Program-made: the position numbers and the translations under genes
Assembly: GCA_947175545.1 (NCBI GenBank)
Contig: CAMWNI010000001.1
Location: 186,001 to 250,000 of the forward strand
Length of the DNA: 64,000 nt
Direction of reading: 5' to 3'
DNA from: an uncultured Porphyromonadaceae bacterium
GTDB taxonomy: Bacteria > Bacteroidota > Bacteroidia > Bacteroidales > Muribaculaceae
Notes under the pieces: generated by a model
Databases searched by the model: none
The model's input: the letters and a program-made list of their open reading frames with translations, nothing else
What the model was told of the DNA's origin: nothing
Part shown: in pieces, positions 35,771 to 43,574 of the stretch
Layout of the letters: the number at the start of each line of letters is the position of its first letter
How positions within the stretch are numbered: the first letter of the stretch is position 1

Positions 35771-35872
35771 CTATACTGTGGTTGTCCCAGCAAGCATTTT
35801 GTCAATAGGCGATGGAATTGTTGCCGGTTTTGTGCCGTTTTGAGGCACTGTTAAAGGTTTATTTTTAGCCAT
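35771..35872 (-). CDS. Micro-ORF C: 33-residue Thr/Pro-rich peptide
   Basis: ATG 35872 to the stop at 35771. The product begins MAKNKPLTVPQNGTKPATIP and ends DKMLAGTTTV; it is polar, with no signal peptide. It lies 62 bp upstream of the TPR/HTH gene on the same strand, in the position where Bacteroidales TPR regulators often have a small peptide gene. A longer frame to 35986 overlaps the next gene and is less likely. Translation is not proven. The rest of 35709-35973 is AT-rich spacer. Confidence 0.4.
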   Translation of the reverse strand: MAKNKPLTVPQNGTKPATIPSPIDKMLAGTTTV

Positions 35873-35973
35873 GATAAATAGGTGTTTATTTAGTTTTTTG
35901 TTTATTAGCAAAATATTTATTTGGTGATTAGAGCTTGCTTTCAACATTCCTTTTTTACCAACAATAACTCCCT

Positions 35974-36849
35974 TTAGAAAGAGCAAGAGAAAAAGAGGCG
36001 GGTTGAAGCGAATGTGCGGCGATAAGGAGTGCCGTCATTGTTGAGAGGGAACGGATCGGCAGGACGCCAACGGTAAGTTGCATCAGGGAACCGGCCGAAG
36101 CCGCGGCGGCCTTCGAAGCCGATTGAGAAGCGCGACCATTGGACGCGGACTCCGAAGTCAACCAGATGGACATAGGCTATTTCGTTGACCCGGCTTCCGC
36201 GGGAAAGATTCTTGAGGGTTTCACCGTTGGAGTCGCACGGAGTTGCGCGGTAGGTGCAGAGTCCGAATGTTGGCTGATAATGCGCATAGAGATTCAACTT
36301 CAGAGAGGCGAGGCCATTGTCGGCCCATGAGAAAGGGGCAATGGTGACCGCAGGACCGAAACCGAAGGCTCCGGCAAGGAAAGCCAGGCGGCGGAATTTG
36401 AGTTCAGAGGGATAGCGGGTCAGTCCGGAGCCTGACGAGGGCGCTTTGGCGGAGCTGAATGTCAGGGGGCGCTCAATCGGATCATAGCGGGTTATTTCAA
36501 GGTCGACCCAGCGGACGTCGACTCCAACTTTGATGAAAGAGGCAAAGCCCTTTCCCCGTGGAAAGAGATAAGTCGTTCCCTGGTTGAGAAAGAATCCAAA
36601 GGAGGAGTATTCGCGCGGACGTGCGCGGCTGTCAGTATTGCCGAGCAGAACGAAACCGATCGAGGAGTAGCGTCCGCGCCCCCAGACGTAGTCACGATAA
36701 TAGTCTGCATCGAGAGCGTCGAGGCGTTGATATGCGTCAGCAAGTTCGCGATCGATTGAATCGAGGCGGGATGCTGAAGAATAATCGCGGGCTGATGCAA
36801 CGAAGCCGGAAGCGATGAAGCAGAATAATACGGTCAGTATTTTTTTCAT
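35974..36849 (-). CDS. Outer-membrane beta-barrel protein, unknown
   Basis: Signal peptide at residues 1-20 (MKKILTVLFCFIASGFVASA). A short helical stretch (SRLDSIDRELADAYQRLDAL) follows, then amphipathic strands such as SIGFVLLGN, FGFFLNQGTTYLFP and VRWVDLEITRYDP. The protein ends in a phenylalanine (STRLFFSCSF), as usual for barrels inserted by BamA. 291 aa. GC content and codon use return to normal here, right of the AT-rich island. Likely a porin-like or adhesin protein; no specific function can be given. Confidence 0.7.
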   Translation of the reverse strand: MKKILTVLFCFIASGFVASARDYSSASRLDSIDRELADAYQRLDALDADYYRDYVWGRGRYSSIGFVLLGNTDSRARPREYSSFGFFLNQGTTYLFPRGKGFASFIKVGVDVRWVDLEITRYDPIERPLTFSSAKAPSSGSGLTRYPSELKFRRLAFLAGAFGFGPAVTIAPFSWADNGLASLKLNLYAHYQPTFGLCTYRATPCDSNGETLKNLSRGSRVNEIAYVHLVDFGVRVQWSRFSIGFEGRRGFGRFPDATYRWRPADPFPLNNDGTPYRRTFASTRLFFSCSF

Positions 36850-36879
36850 ATCGGCACAAAGTTACGTAAAAATTTACAG

Positions 36880-37099
36880 TGTTGAAAAGCTGTTGAAAAC
36901 CGGTTTAAAAGTATGTTGAAAAGGTAGCAAGAGTGTTGATTGCGACGAAGGTAAAAAGTTATGTTTACAGTAATTAACACGAAAAGGAGGGTTATTTACT
37001 TTGAAATACAGGAAAATTTATTAACTTTGCGTGTTGTTAACAGTATGTTAATAACTATGCTTTTCAGTTGATTGACAGTGATTTAATATGTTAATAACT
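36880..37099. repeat. AT-rich intergenic region with repeated TGTTnAwAA boxes
   Basis: Three TGTTGAAAA boxes at 36880-36888, 36891-36899 and 36914-36922, and a related TGTTGATTG at 36934. Two identical 13-mers TATGTTAATAACT lie at 37044-37056 and 37087-37099. All five main boxes fit TGTTnAwAA, one base from the DnaA-box complement TGTGnAwAA. The whole gap 36850-37216 has no gene I can support other than the nadA promoter. Confidence 0.5.
37000..37029 (+). promoter_or_regulatory. Promoter TTTG-N18-TAACTTTG for nadA
   Basis: TTTG at 37000-37003 and TAACTTTG at 37022-37029. The nadA ATG is 187 bp beyond, giving a long AT-rich leader that contains both TATGTTAATAACT repeats. Confidence 0.55.
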
Positions 37100-37216
37100 G
37101 GGTATAAAACTGTTTATATCGTTTGATAAGTGAAAGAAGCAAGAGATTGCCCTTAAAGTTATCAATAGAATTAACAGCCTTTATTATTTCTTTTAAAATT
37201 CTTTTTAAAAAAACTT

Positions 37217-38134
37217 ATGAAAGAAAAAATAGAGCGGTTGAAGAAGGAACGGAATGCTGTCATTCTGGCCCATTATTATTCGCGCCCGGAGATTCAGGAT
37301 CTTGCGGACTATATTGGCGATTCACTGGCTCTGGCGCAGATTGCCGCCGGACTGAAGGAACCTGTAATAGTTATGTGCGGGGTTAATTTTATGGGTGAGA
37401 CGGCAAAGATTCTTTGTCCGGACAAGACGGTTCTGGTTCCTGATTCGAACGCAGGATGTTCGCTGGCGGATTCATGTCCGGCGGCGGATTTCGAAGCCTT
37501 TATCAATGCGCATCCGAACCATACGGTTATCAGTTATGTTAATACATCGGCCGAGGTGAAGGCACTGAGCGATGTGCTTGTTACCTCGTCGAACGCCAGG
37601 AAGATTGTCGATTCGTTTCCGAGAGATGAGAAAATCATTTTCGGTCCGGACCGGAATCTGGGCAACTATATCAACTCGGTAACAGGCCGGGAGATGCTTC
37701 TTTGGGACGGCGCCTGTCATGTCCACGAGGAGTTCAGCGCCGAGAAGCTTGCGGCGCTGAAGGCCGAGCATCCGGCGGCGACGGTTCTTGCCCATCCGGA
37801 ATGTCGGAAGCCGGTTTTGCTTTTGGCCGATGTTGTCGGATCGACGGCGGCGTTGCTGAAGGCCGCGACTGAGGCTCCGGATGGTTCGGAATTTATAGTT
37901 GCGACGGAGAGCGGCATCTTGCACGAGATGCGTAAGTTGAATCCGGGCAAGACGTTCATTCCGGCACAGCCGGCCGACAGCACGTGTGCGTGCAATGACT
38001 GCGCGTTCATGAAACTGAACACCCTTGAGAAGGTTGCGGAGTGTCTGGAACGGATGTCTCCGGCGGTCGAGGTTGATCCGGCAGTCGCCGAGAAGGCCCG
38101 GAAGCCGATAGAGAGGATGCTCTCGCTTAGTTGA
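37217..38134 (+). CDS. nadA: Quinolinate synthase NadA
   Basis: Forms quinolinate from iminoaspartate and dihydroxyacetone phosphate for NAD synthesis, using a 4Fe-4S cluster. Motifs: LAHYYSRPEIQDLADYIGDS at residue 19, the cluster cysteine in MCGVNFMGETAKIL, then NAGCSLADSCP, HPECRKPV and the C-terminal CACNDCAFMKLNTLEKV. Length 305 aa is typical. nadB and nadC are not adjacent. First of a + strand run, 43 bp before deoC. Confidence 0.96.
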   Translation: MKEKIERLKKERNAVILAHYYSRPEIQDLADYIGDSLALAQIAAGLKEPVIVMCGVNFMGETAKILCPDKTVLVPDSNAGCSLADSCPAADFEAFINAHPNHTVISYVNTSAEVKALSDVLVTSSNARKIVDSFPRDEKIIFGPDRNLGNYINSVTGREMLLWDGACHVHEEFSAEKLAALKAEHPAATVLAHPECRKPVLLLADVVGSTAALLKAATEAPDGSEFIVATESGILHEMRKLNPGKTFIPAQPADSTCACNDCAFMKLNTLEKVAECLERMSPAVEVDPAVAEKARKPIERMLSLS

Positions 38135-38142
38135 ATATTTAG

Positions 38143-38167
38143 AAATACAGAATATAAAAAACAAAAT
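38143..38167 (-). repeat. Copy of the dispersed TTCTGTATTT-like word between nadA and deoC
   Basis: On the + strand AAATACAGAATATAAAAAAC, the reverse complement of the word seen at 8190-8217 and 29533-29555. Weak copy. Confidence 0.35.
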
Positions 38168-38177
38168 TAGAATTACT

Positions 38178-39062
38178 ATGGATAAGTATTATCAGGCAAT
38201 TGCCGATTCACAGGTAACGACGGACGATGCAGCCGTTAAGTCAGCAGTCGATAAGATTCTTGCCGATAAGCTGCATGAGAATATGAATGAGGAAGTCTAT
38301 AAGACGGTTATGAACTGTATTGACCTCACGACGCTGAAGGCGACGGATTCGCCTCAGAGCGTTGCTGATTTTACGGAACGGGTCAATGCGTTCGACAATG
38401 AGTATCCGCAATATCCGAATGTAGCGGCAATCTGCGTTTATCCGAATTTCGTTCCGGTAGTGCGCACGGTTCTTGACGTTACGGGCGTGAAGATTGCAGC
38501 TGTCAGCGGCGGCTTTCCGTCCAGCCAGACTTTCGTTGAGGTGAAGGTTGCTGAAACGGCTCTGGCAGTTGAGGGCGGCGCTGACGAAATTGACATTGTT
38601 TTGAATGTAGGCAACTATCTTGACGGTGACTATGAGGAGGTCTGCGACGAAATCACGGAACTGAAACACAGTTGCCGCGGCGGTAAGTTGAAGGTTATTC
38701 TGGAGACCGGAGCGCTGAAGACGGCTGAGAATATCAAGGCCGCATCTATCCTGAGCCTTTATGCAGGTGCTGATTTCCTGAAGACGTCGACAGGCAAGGA
38801 GTATCCGGGAGCATCGCTCGAGGCCGCTTACGTCATGGCCCAGTGCATCAAGGAGTATTATGAAAAGACCGGAACGAAGGTCGGTTTCAAGGCAGCCGGC
38901 GGCGTGCGCACCACGGAGGATGCCGTTAAGTATTATACCATCATCAAGGAGGTTCTCGGCGATGAATGGATGAATAATGAGTATTTCCGCCTTGGCGCCT
39001 CATCACTTGCAAATAACGTTTTGGGTTCGCTTACGGGCGAAAGCGACATCAAGTTTTTTTAA
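38178..39062 (+). CDS. deoC: Deoxyribose-phosphate aldolase
   Basis: Cleaves 2-deoxyribose-5-phosphate to glyceraldehyde-3-phosphate and acetaldehyde. The Schiff-base lysine is in DFLKTSTGK, the second lysine in VGFKAAGGVRT. SGGFPSSQTF and DEIDIVLNVG are also typical. 294 aa, with an N-terminal extension of about 45 residues beyond the short E. coli form, as is common in Bacteroidetes. The stop TAA abuts the next ATG. Confidence 0.95.
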   Translation: MDKYYQAIADSQVTTDDAAVKSAVDKILADKLHENMNEEVYKTVMNCIDLTTLKATDSPQSVADFTERVNAFDNEYPQYPNVAAICVYPNFVPVVRTVLDVTGVKIAAVSGGFPSSQTFVEVKVAETALAVEGGADEIDIVLNVGNYLDGDYEEVCDEITELKHSCRGGKLKVILETGALKTAENIKAASILSLYAGADFLKTSTGKEYPGASLEAAYVMAQCIKEYYEKTGTKVGFKAAGGVRTTEDAVKYYTIIKEVLGDEWMNNEYFRLGASSLANNVLGSLTGESDIKFF

Positions 39063-39656
39063 ATGAGAAAATACTGGATTATAGTCGAGGGCAAGCCTCA
39101 GGGTCCGTTCACGCCCGAGCAACTTAAACTCCGTCGCGATTTCGCGGCCGAACTTCCGGTCTGGACAACCGGAATGGCTGACTGGACAACGGCGGGTCAG
39201 GTTGCGGAACTTTCGGCTCTTTTGGCTGAAATTGGACCGGCGGAGGAGACGGACACAGTCTCGCAAACGGAGTCAGAGGAGGTTAGTGCGACTCAGGCGG
39301 ATGTCGTCACCAATTCTTATGAGCGTCCTCAGCGTCCTGAGTCTTCGGGCTATGGAATGGGCGGCGGTTCACGCTGGGTTGCCGGGTCGACGGTTGCCGA
39401 ATCGGCCGGCGAGAAGATGCCTTCGAGTTATCTGGGATGGAACATTGCGATGACGTTATGCTGCTGCATGCCGGTTGGCATAGCGGGTATATTTTTCAGC
39501 GCAATGGTCAGTCAGAAATGGCAGCGCGGCGACTTTGACGGCGCACGCAAGGCGAGCGAGAGAGCAGCCTGGTGCCTGATTCTGTCGATAGTTCTCGGAC
39601 TTGTCGGGTGGCCGTTTCAGATGTTGTTTCAGATGAATAGTCTCAGCGGTCTTTGA
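39063..39656 (+). CDS. GYF_2/CD225-like membrane protein
   Basis: 197 residues. Residues 1-55 are a GYF_2 (DUF4339) domain: YWIIVEGKPQGPFTPEQL and LPVWTTGMADWTTAGQV. A Glu/Thr-rich linker follows. The C-terminus has two transmembrane helices of CD225/dispanin type (NIAMTLCCCMPVGIAGIFFS, then WCLILSIVLGLVGWPFQMLF) around a conserved hydrophilic turn. This pairing is common in Bacteroidetes; its function is unknown. It starts directly after the deoC stop and ends 2 bp before folB, so it is part of one operon. Confidence 0.83.
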   Translation: MRKYWIIVEGKPQGPFTPEQLKLRRDFAAELPVWTTGMADWTTAGQVAELSALLAEIGPAEETDTVSQTESEEVSATQADVVTNSYERPQRPESSGYGMGGGSRWVAGSTVAESAGEKMPSSYLGWNIAMTLCCCMPVGIAGIFFSAMVSQKWQRGDFDGARKASERAAWCLILSIVLGLVGWPFQMLFQMNSLSGL

Positions 39657-39658
39657 TT

Positions 39659-40000
39659 ATGGAAATCAGAGTTAACGGTCTGCGATTTTATGCATATCAC
39701 GGGGTTATGGCCCGTGAGAGAAAGGTTGGCCAGCAGTTTGAGGTCGACCTGCGGCTTGAGGTTGAGGACTATGACGGTTCGGACCGTCTGGACTCAACGG
39801 TCAATTATGCGGAGGTTATAGATGCTGTCAAGGCGGAGATGGAGATTCCGTCGGACCTGATTGAACATGTCTGTTGCCGAATCGGACGGCGAATTCGGAC
39901 GGATTTCAGCCGAGTTTGCGGCGGCAGTGTTACTGTCAGGAAGTTGCGTCCTCCGGTCGAGGCCGAGGTTGCGTCCGTTGAGTGCTATATGGAAATTTAA
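39659..40000 (+). CDS. folB: Dihydroneopterin aldolase
   Basis: Folate pathway enzyme; cleaves dihydroneopterin to hydroxymethyl-dihydropterin and glycolaldehyde. The start MEIRVNGLRFYAYHGV is standard (ATG 39659; a TTG six bases upstream lies across the previous stop). Other motifs: QQFEVDLRLEV, STVNYAEVIDAVK, and LIEHVCCRIGRRI followed by VTVRKLRPPV. 113 aa fits. Other fol genes are not adjacent. Confidence 0.92.
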   Translation: MEIRVNGLRFYAYHGVMARERKVGQQFEVDLRLEVEDYDGSDRLDSTVNYAEVIDAVKAEMEIPSDLIEHVCCRIGRRIRTDFSRVCGGSVTVRKLRPPVEAEVASVECYMEI

Positions 40001-40031
40001 GTATGTAATTAAAAAAAAGTAGAAAAAAACG

Positions 40032-40643
40032 ATGGATAAAATCAGTTATGCGCTGGGTCTGAGCATGGGTAATAATTTCCGTGCGACCGGCATTGAGAAA
40101 CTTAACGTCAAGGACTTTACCGACGGTGTTGCCGCAGTTTACGGAGAGCAGGAACTCCAGATGAGCTATGATGAGGCAAAGACGGTTATCCGCGAGTATT
40201 TCGAGAGTCTTGAAAAGAGCCGTCAGGAGGCTGCGGCCGCAGCCTCGCAGGTCAATGAGCAGGCGGGCAAGAGCTATCTTGAAGAGAATGGCAAGCGCCC
40301 GGAGGTTGTCACGACAGCTTCAGGCTTACAGTATGAGGTTCTGGAAGAAGGCTCAGGAGCGCAGCCTCAGGCGGGCGACCAGGTTAAGGTTCATTACACG
40401 GGCCGCCTGATTGACGGTACTGTTTTTGACAGCAGCGTTGAGCGCGGCGAACCGGCCACGTTCGGCGTTACGCAGGTAATTCCGGGCTGGGTTGAGGCAC
40501 TTCAGCTGATGAAGGCAGGGTCTAAGTGGCGCTTGCACATTCCTTCGAATCTGGCTTACGGTCCTCAGGGAGCCGGGGGTATTATCGGTCCGAATTCCAC
40601 ACTGATTTTCGATGTGGAACTGCTTGAGGTAATCGGTAAATGA
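40032..40643 (+). CDS. FKBP-type peptidyl-prolyl isomerase (FKBP22-like)
   Basis: N-terminal FKBP_N dimerisation domain (YALGLSMGNNFRATGI to about residue 90) and C-terminal FKBP domain: GDQVKVHYTGRLIDGTVFDS, GWVEALQLMKAGSKWRLHIP and LAYGPQGAGGIIGPNSTLIF, with the usual aromatic binding-site residues. No signal peptide is seen, unlike many homologues. 203 aa. It overlaps the next FKBP gene by 4 bp. Confidence 0.93.
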   Translation: MDKISYALGLSMGNNFRATGIEKLNVKDFTDGVAAVYGEQELQMSYDEAKTVIREYFESLEKSRQEAAAAASQVNEQAGKSYLEENGKRPEVVTTASGLQYEVLEEGSGAQPQAGDQVKVHYTGRLIDGTVFDSSVERGEPATFGVTQVIPGWVEALQLMKAGSKWRLHIPSNLAYGPQGAGGIIGPNSTLIFDVELLEVIGK

Positions 40644-41323
40644 ACCTGAAAAGAGTATTAATGATGGCGGCGGCGCCGGTGCTTTGTGGCATTGGCGGCG
40701 CCGTCTGCTTTGGGTCAGAGCCGGATGTAAACGATGCCGCAGCGACCATAATAGGCACTACGGCGAGGAATCTGTATGATGATTTGGAGAAAACGGGTAA
40801 TCCGGGTCTTGACCGCGAGCGGTTTATTTCGGGTCTGATATCGGTTTTCAATGGTAATCAGATTGGCGACCTTGACAACGAGCAGGCTTATGAGGCATTG
40901 AGGAAGATTATGGCGCCGGAGATAAACCGGGCGCCAGCGGTTCCGGATGCTGACGAGGCTGCGGAGAATGCATGGGTTGCGAATCAGGCGTCGCTGCCTC
41001 GGACTGAGGTTCTGGAGGGCGGAGTGATTCTTCAGCGTCAGACGGAAGGTTCAGGCGATTATCCGGCAGCCGGTTCGACGGTTAAGGTCATGTACACCGG
41101 CCGTCTCAGCAACGGAAATGTATTTGACTCGACCGAGGAGCCGTTTGATCTTCCGCTGAACCGGGTCATACCGGGGTTGGCGAAGGCCATAGAGCAGATG
41201 CGGTACGGAGGCACTTACAGGGTCTTTATTCCTCCGGCTATGGGCTATGGTAAGGAATCCGTCATGGATCTCATTCCGGGGAATTCGGCACTGGATTTTA
41301 CCATAGTAATACTCGAAAAATGA
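40640..41323 (+). CDS. FKBP-type peptidyl-prolyl isomerase (exported)
   Basis: Begins with a possible signal peptide (MNLKRVLMMAAAPVLCGIGG, with a Cys near residue 16). The FKBP_N-like helical part follows to about residue 110. The FKBP domain has AGSTVKVMYTGRLSNGNVFD, RVIPGLAKAIEQMRYGGTYR and MGYGKESVMDLIPGNSALDF. Coupled to the previous gene by ATGA. Probably periplasmic. The next gene is a third, degenerate relative. Confidence 0.87.
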   Translation: MNLKRVLMMAAAPVLCGIGGAVCFGSEPDVNDAAATIIGTTARNLYDDLEKTGNPGLDRERFISGLISVFNGNQIGDLDNEQAYEALRKIMAPEINRAPAVPDADEAAENAWVANQASLPRTEVLEGGVILQRQTEGSGDYPAAGSTVKVMYTGRLSNGNVFDSTEEPFDLPLNRVIPGLAKAIEQMRYGGTYRVFIPPAMGYGKESVMDLIPGNSALDFTIVILEK

Positions 41324-41349
41324 ATTAATAATCATTATCAAACATTAAA

Positions 41350-42249
41350 ATGAAAAGAATAGTATTACCGGCAGTCGCGGCAGTGTTGCTGGGGTCCTGC
41401 ACGGGAACGGAAAAGCGCCCTTCGACAACCGAGTCACTTGAGTCGCTGCTTGCGAGCCGGCTTGAGCAAGCAAAGACGTGGGATGACACGGTTATCGCGG
41501 TGAACGGCACTTTTATGGGCGGTTTTTTCAATTATAACCTTCATACGGACCCGGAACTGAGCCGCAATCTCAACATGAAGGATGTTGAGCGCGGTATACG
41601 TCAGGTTATGAGTGCAGACACCACGAATATGAGTTATCTGTATGGAATCCAGGTTGGCATGACCATCATGAATACATATCGCGAGGTCTCCGCGGATATG
41701 CCATTGGATAAGACCAGACTGATGGAATCAATCATGGGAGCGCTCAGGCTTGACAGTATAGACCGCGAGCAGTTGCTCGAAATCCGGAAGGAATTTGAAA
41801 GGATTGACCAGGAGGTCAAAGACCGCCATCAAGAGGAACTGAACCAACATGTCTATGCAGGGCGTGAGGCTCAGGAGAACAGATTATTTGCGGAAGCTAT
41901 CGCCGCTAAACTCCAGTCGAGTCCGGACTATGTTCAGATTGGCGATACGGGCATCTATCGGAAGATAGAGCGTGAGGGTCAGGGTAATGTCTACGGAGCA
42001 GACAGCCGGTTGCGCGCAAGTTACACGGTTGTCAGACTCAGCGGAGAACCCATTGAGAACGTAAGATCGAAGGCTATGTTTGCGGGCCATGCCGCAAATC
42101 CGATGCTTTCAGCGGTCCTAAAGTACATGAAGCCCGGTGAGAAGTCACAGTTTTTTGTGCCTTACGAGCATGCTTATGGCATTCAAGGAAACGCTGAAGC
42201 CGGAATAGGACCTTGCGAGTCTTTGATGGTTTTAGTAGAAACAGAATAG
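41350..42249 (+). CDS. Degenerate FKBP-family lipoprotein
   Basis: Lipoprotein signal with lipobox LGSC (Cys17). An FKBP_N-like helical region (GFFNYNLHTDPELSR, then SYLYGIQVGMTIMNTYREVS) covers about residues 50-160. The C-terminal domain keeps the fold (LRASYTVVRLSGEP, LSAVLKYMKPGEKSQFFVPY, HAYGIQGNAEAGIGPCESLM) but lacks the GxxFDSS segment and the VIPGW motif of active FKBPs. It is probably a binding protein or chaperone, not an isomerase. Third of three tandem paralogues. Confidence 0.78.
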   Translation: MKRIVLPAVAAVLLGSCTGTEKRPSTTESLESLLASRLEQAKTWDDTVIAVNGTFMGGFFNYNLHTDPELSRNLNMKDVERGIRQVMSADTTNMSYLYGIQVGMTIMNTYREVSADMPLDKTRLMESIMGALRLDSIDREQLLEIRKEFERIDQEVKDRHQEELNQHVYAGREAQENRLFAEAIAAKLQSSPDYVQIGDTGIYRKIEREGQGNVYGADSRLRASYTVVRLSGEPIENVRSKAMFAGHAANPMLSAVLKYMKPGEKSQFFVPYEHAYGIQGNAEAGIGPCESLMVLVETE

Positions 42250-42272
42250 TTTTTAGGATATGAGATAGAAAG

Positions 42273-42313
42273 AGAGACTGTCCGGAATTCAGTTCAGGTG
42301 GTCTCTTTTTTTT
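42273..42313 (+). terminator. Likely terminator after the FKBP cluster
   Basis: AGAGAC (42273-42278) pairs with GTCTCT (42301-42306), followed by eight T. The long loop contains partly paired bases. It overlaps the end of the convergent minus-strand gene at 42294. Confidence 0.6.
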
Positions 42314-43574
42314 CGATTATATTGTTGCGAGCAAGGAGGAAGTCGCGGAAAGAGTTGAATATGTCGGAAATAGCAGCGAGAGAGTTTCTGGTCTGTGCGT
42401 CGTAGAGCTGGGCAGAATTTCCGCCTTCGGCGTTTCCTCGGAGGGCATTGCTTACTCCGCTGATGCGGTCGAAAAATTTCATCTGGATGTTCAGCAGTTC
42501 GTATGCTCCGCAGTTGCTTGGGTTTGAGACAACCTGGTGAGGACCCGGCGATCCGGGTCGCGGCAGGTATGGTATTATTCCGTCGAAACGACCCCAACGT
42601 TCAGCGATGTCGTCCCAGTCCATTCCGTAGGCGATTTCGTCCTGAGGAAAAAGCAGTACGCCTTTTGCTGATGTAGACATGATGTTGTCGATCAGGTTAA
42701 TCAGCCTGTTGACAAATATCTGCTGGTCAATGAGTCCGGCAACGAATGAGTGAATTTCTCCGTCAAGTAGCGGATAGAATTTGAGTGCAAACGGATGATT
42801 ATCGGCCACAATGCGATGGAGTTCCATTCCGGAAGAACTGAGGAAGTGTCCGACCCATCGCGTGTGGAGTTCCATTTTGATTTGAATCTTGGGTTGATTC
42901 TTGCGTTTGTATTCTCGGTTTTTTTGTGCAATTTCGGGGAGTTGCGCTTCTGTAACGAGGAAAATTTTTGCTTCGTTTCGGTCATGGCAACGATAGAGTT
43001 CGACGATTTGCCGATTCCAGATTTCGATTATGGAGCATCGTTCGAATCCGGGGGAGTCGGCTATACATTCCGGCATTGCGAGGAGAGTCTGGCGTATCTG
43101 ACGCGCCTTTTGCCTGTCACCGTCGGCAAATCGCCCGATTGCTTCTGCCACGCTCCAGTGATGAGTCATTCCGACGATTTCTACGTCGATACCCCGTGGG
43201 TCACGCAGAGGGTAGGCAAAGAAGTCGGCCGGGCTTACGTTGTCGACCCATGTCATTGCCCGGTCGAAACCCGGACGTCGTTCGTGTGAGATCCGCTGGA
43301 TTGCGGCACCGCTGATTAGAAATTCTTCGAGAGTACGTGCGTCGAGTTCGTTGAGCCTGTTATGGTCAGCGGGATTTGCCTGCCCCATTGTTTCGCGAAA
43401 GTGTCCGACGAGGGTTTTTACGAGCTGATTAATCAGATTGTTTGTCAGGACGGGGCGTCCGGTTTTGGGGTCAGTTTCGTCTGATTGTCGTCCGAAGGTG
43501 AACCGTTTCAGCTGCTCGCGGTTTTTCCGGAAATCGGAAAGAGAGTTACGTGCTTTTATGACTTGCTGAATCAT
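42294..43574 (-). CDS. Phage portal-like protein
   Basis: 426 residues. The N-terminal part (GRPVLTNNLINQLVKTLVGH), the central SGAAIQRISHERRPG with VDNVSPADFFAYPLRDPRGI, and the late helix GVSNALRGNAEGGNSAQLYD followed by AISDIFNSFRDFLLARNN give the pattern of a tailed-phage portal, the ring through which DNA passes. It is shorter than typical portals (about 500-700). A 4-bp overlap (ATGA) couples it to the gene upstream. Codon and base use match the chromosome, arguing for long residence. Assignment by pattern only. Confidence 0.6.
   Translation of the reverse strand: MIQQVIKARNSLSDFRKNREQLKRFTFGRQSDETDPKTGRPVLTNNLINQLVKTLVGHFRETMGQANPADHNRLNELDARTLEEFLISGAAIQRISHERRPGFDRAMTWVDNVSPADFFAYPLRDPRGIDVEIVGMTHHWSVAEAIGRFADGDRQKARQIRQTLLAMPECIADSPGFERCSIIEIWNRQIVELYRCHDRNEAKIFLVTEAQLPEIAQKNREYKRKNQPKIQIKMELHTRWVGHFLSSSGMELHRIVADNHPFALKFYPLLDGEIHSFVAGLIDQQIFVNRLINLIDNIMSTSAKGVLLFPQDEIAYGMDWDDIAERWGRFDGIIPYLPRPGSPGPHQVVSNPSNCGAYELLNIQMKFFDRISGVSNALRGNAEGGNSAQLYDAQTRNSLAAISDIFNSFRDFLLARNNIIEKKETT

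Noticed and set aside
36880-37099. Calling this gap the origin of replication
   Set aside because: The gene just to its left (35974-36849) is already G-rich on the + strand, so the skew switch lies further left, between 33.5 and 36 kb. The boxes are reported only as a candidate protein-binding cluster.
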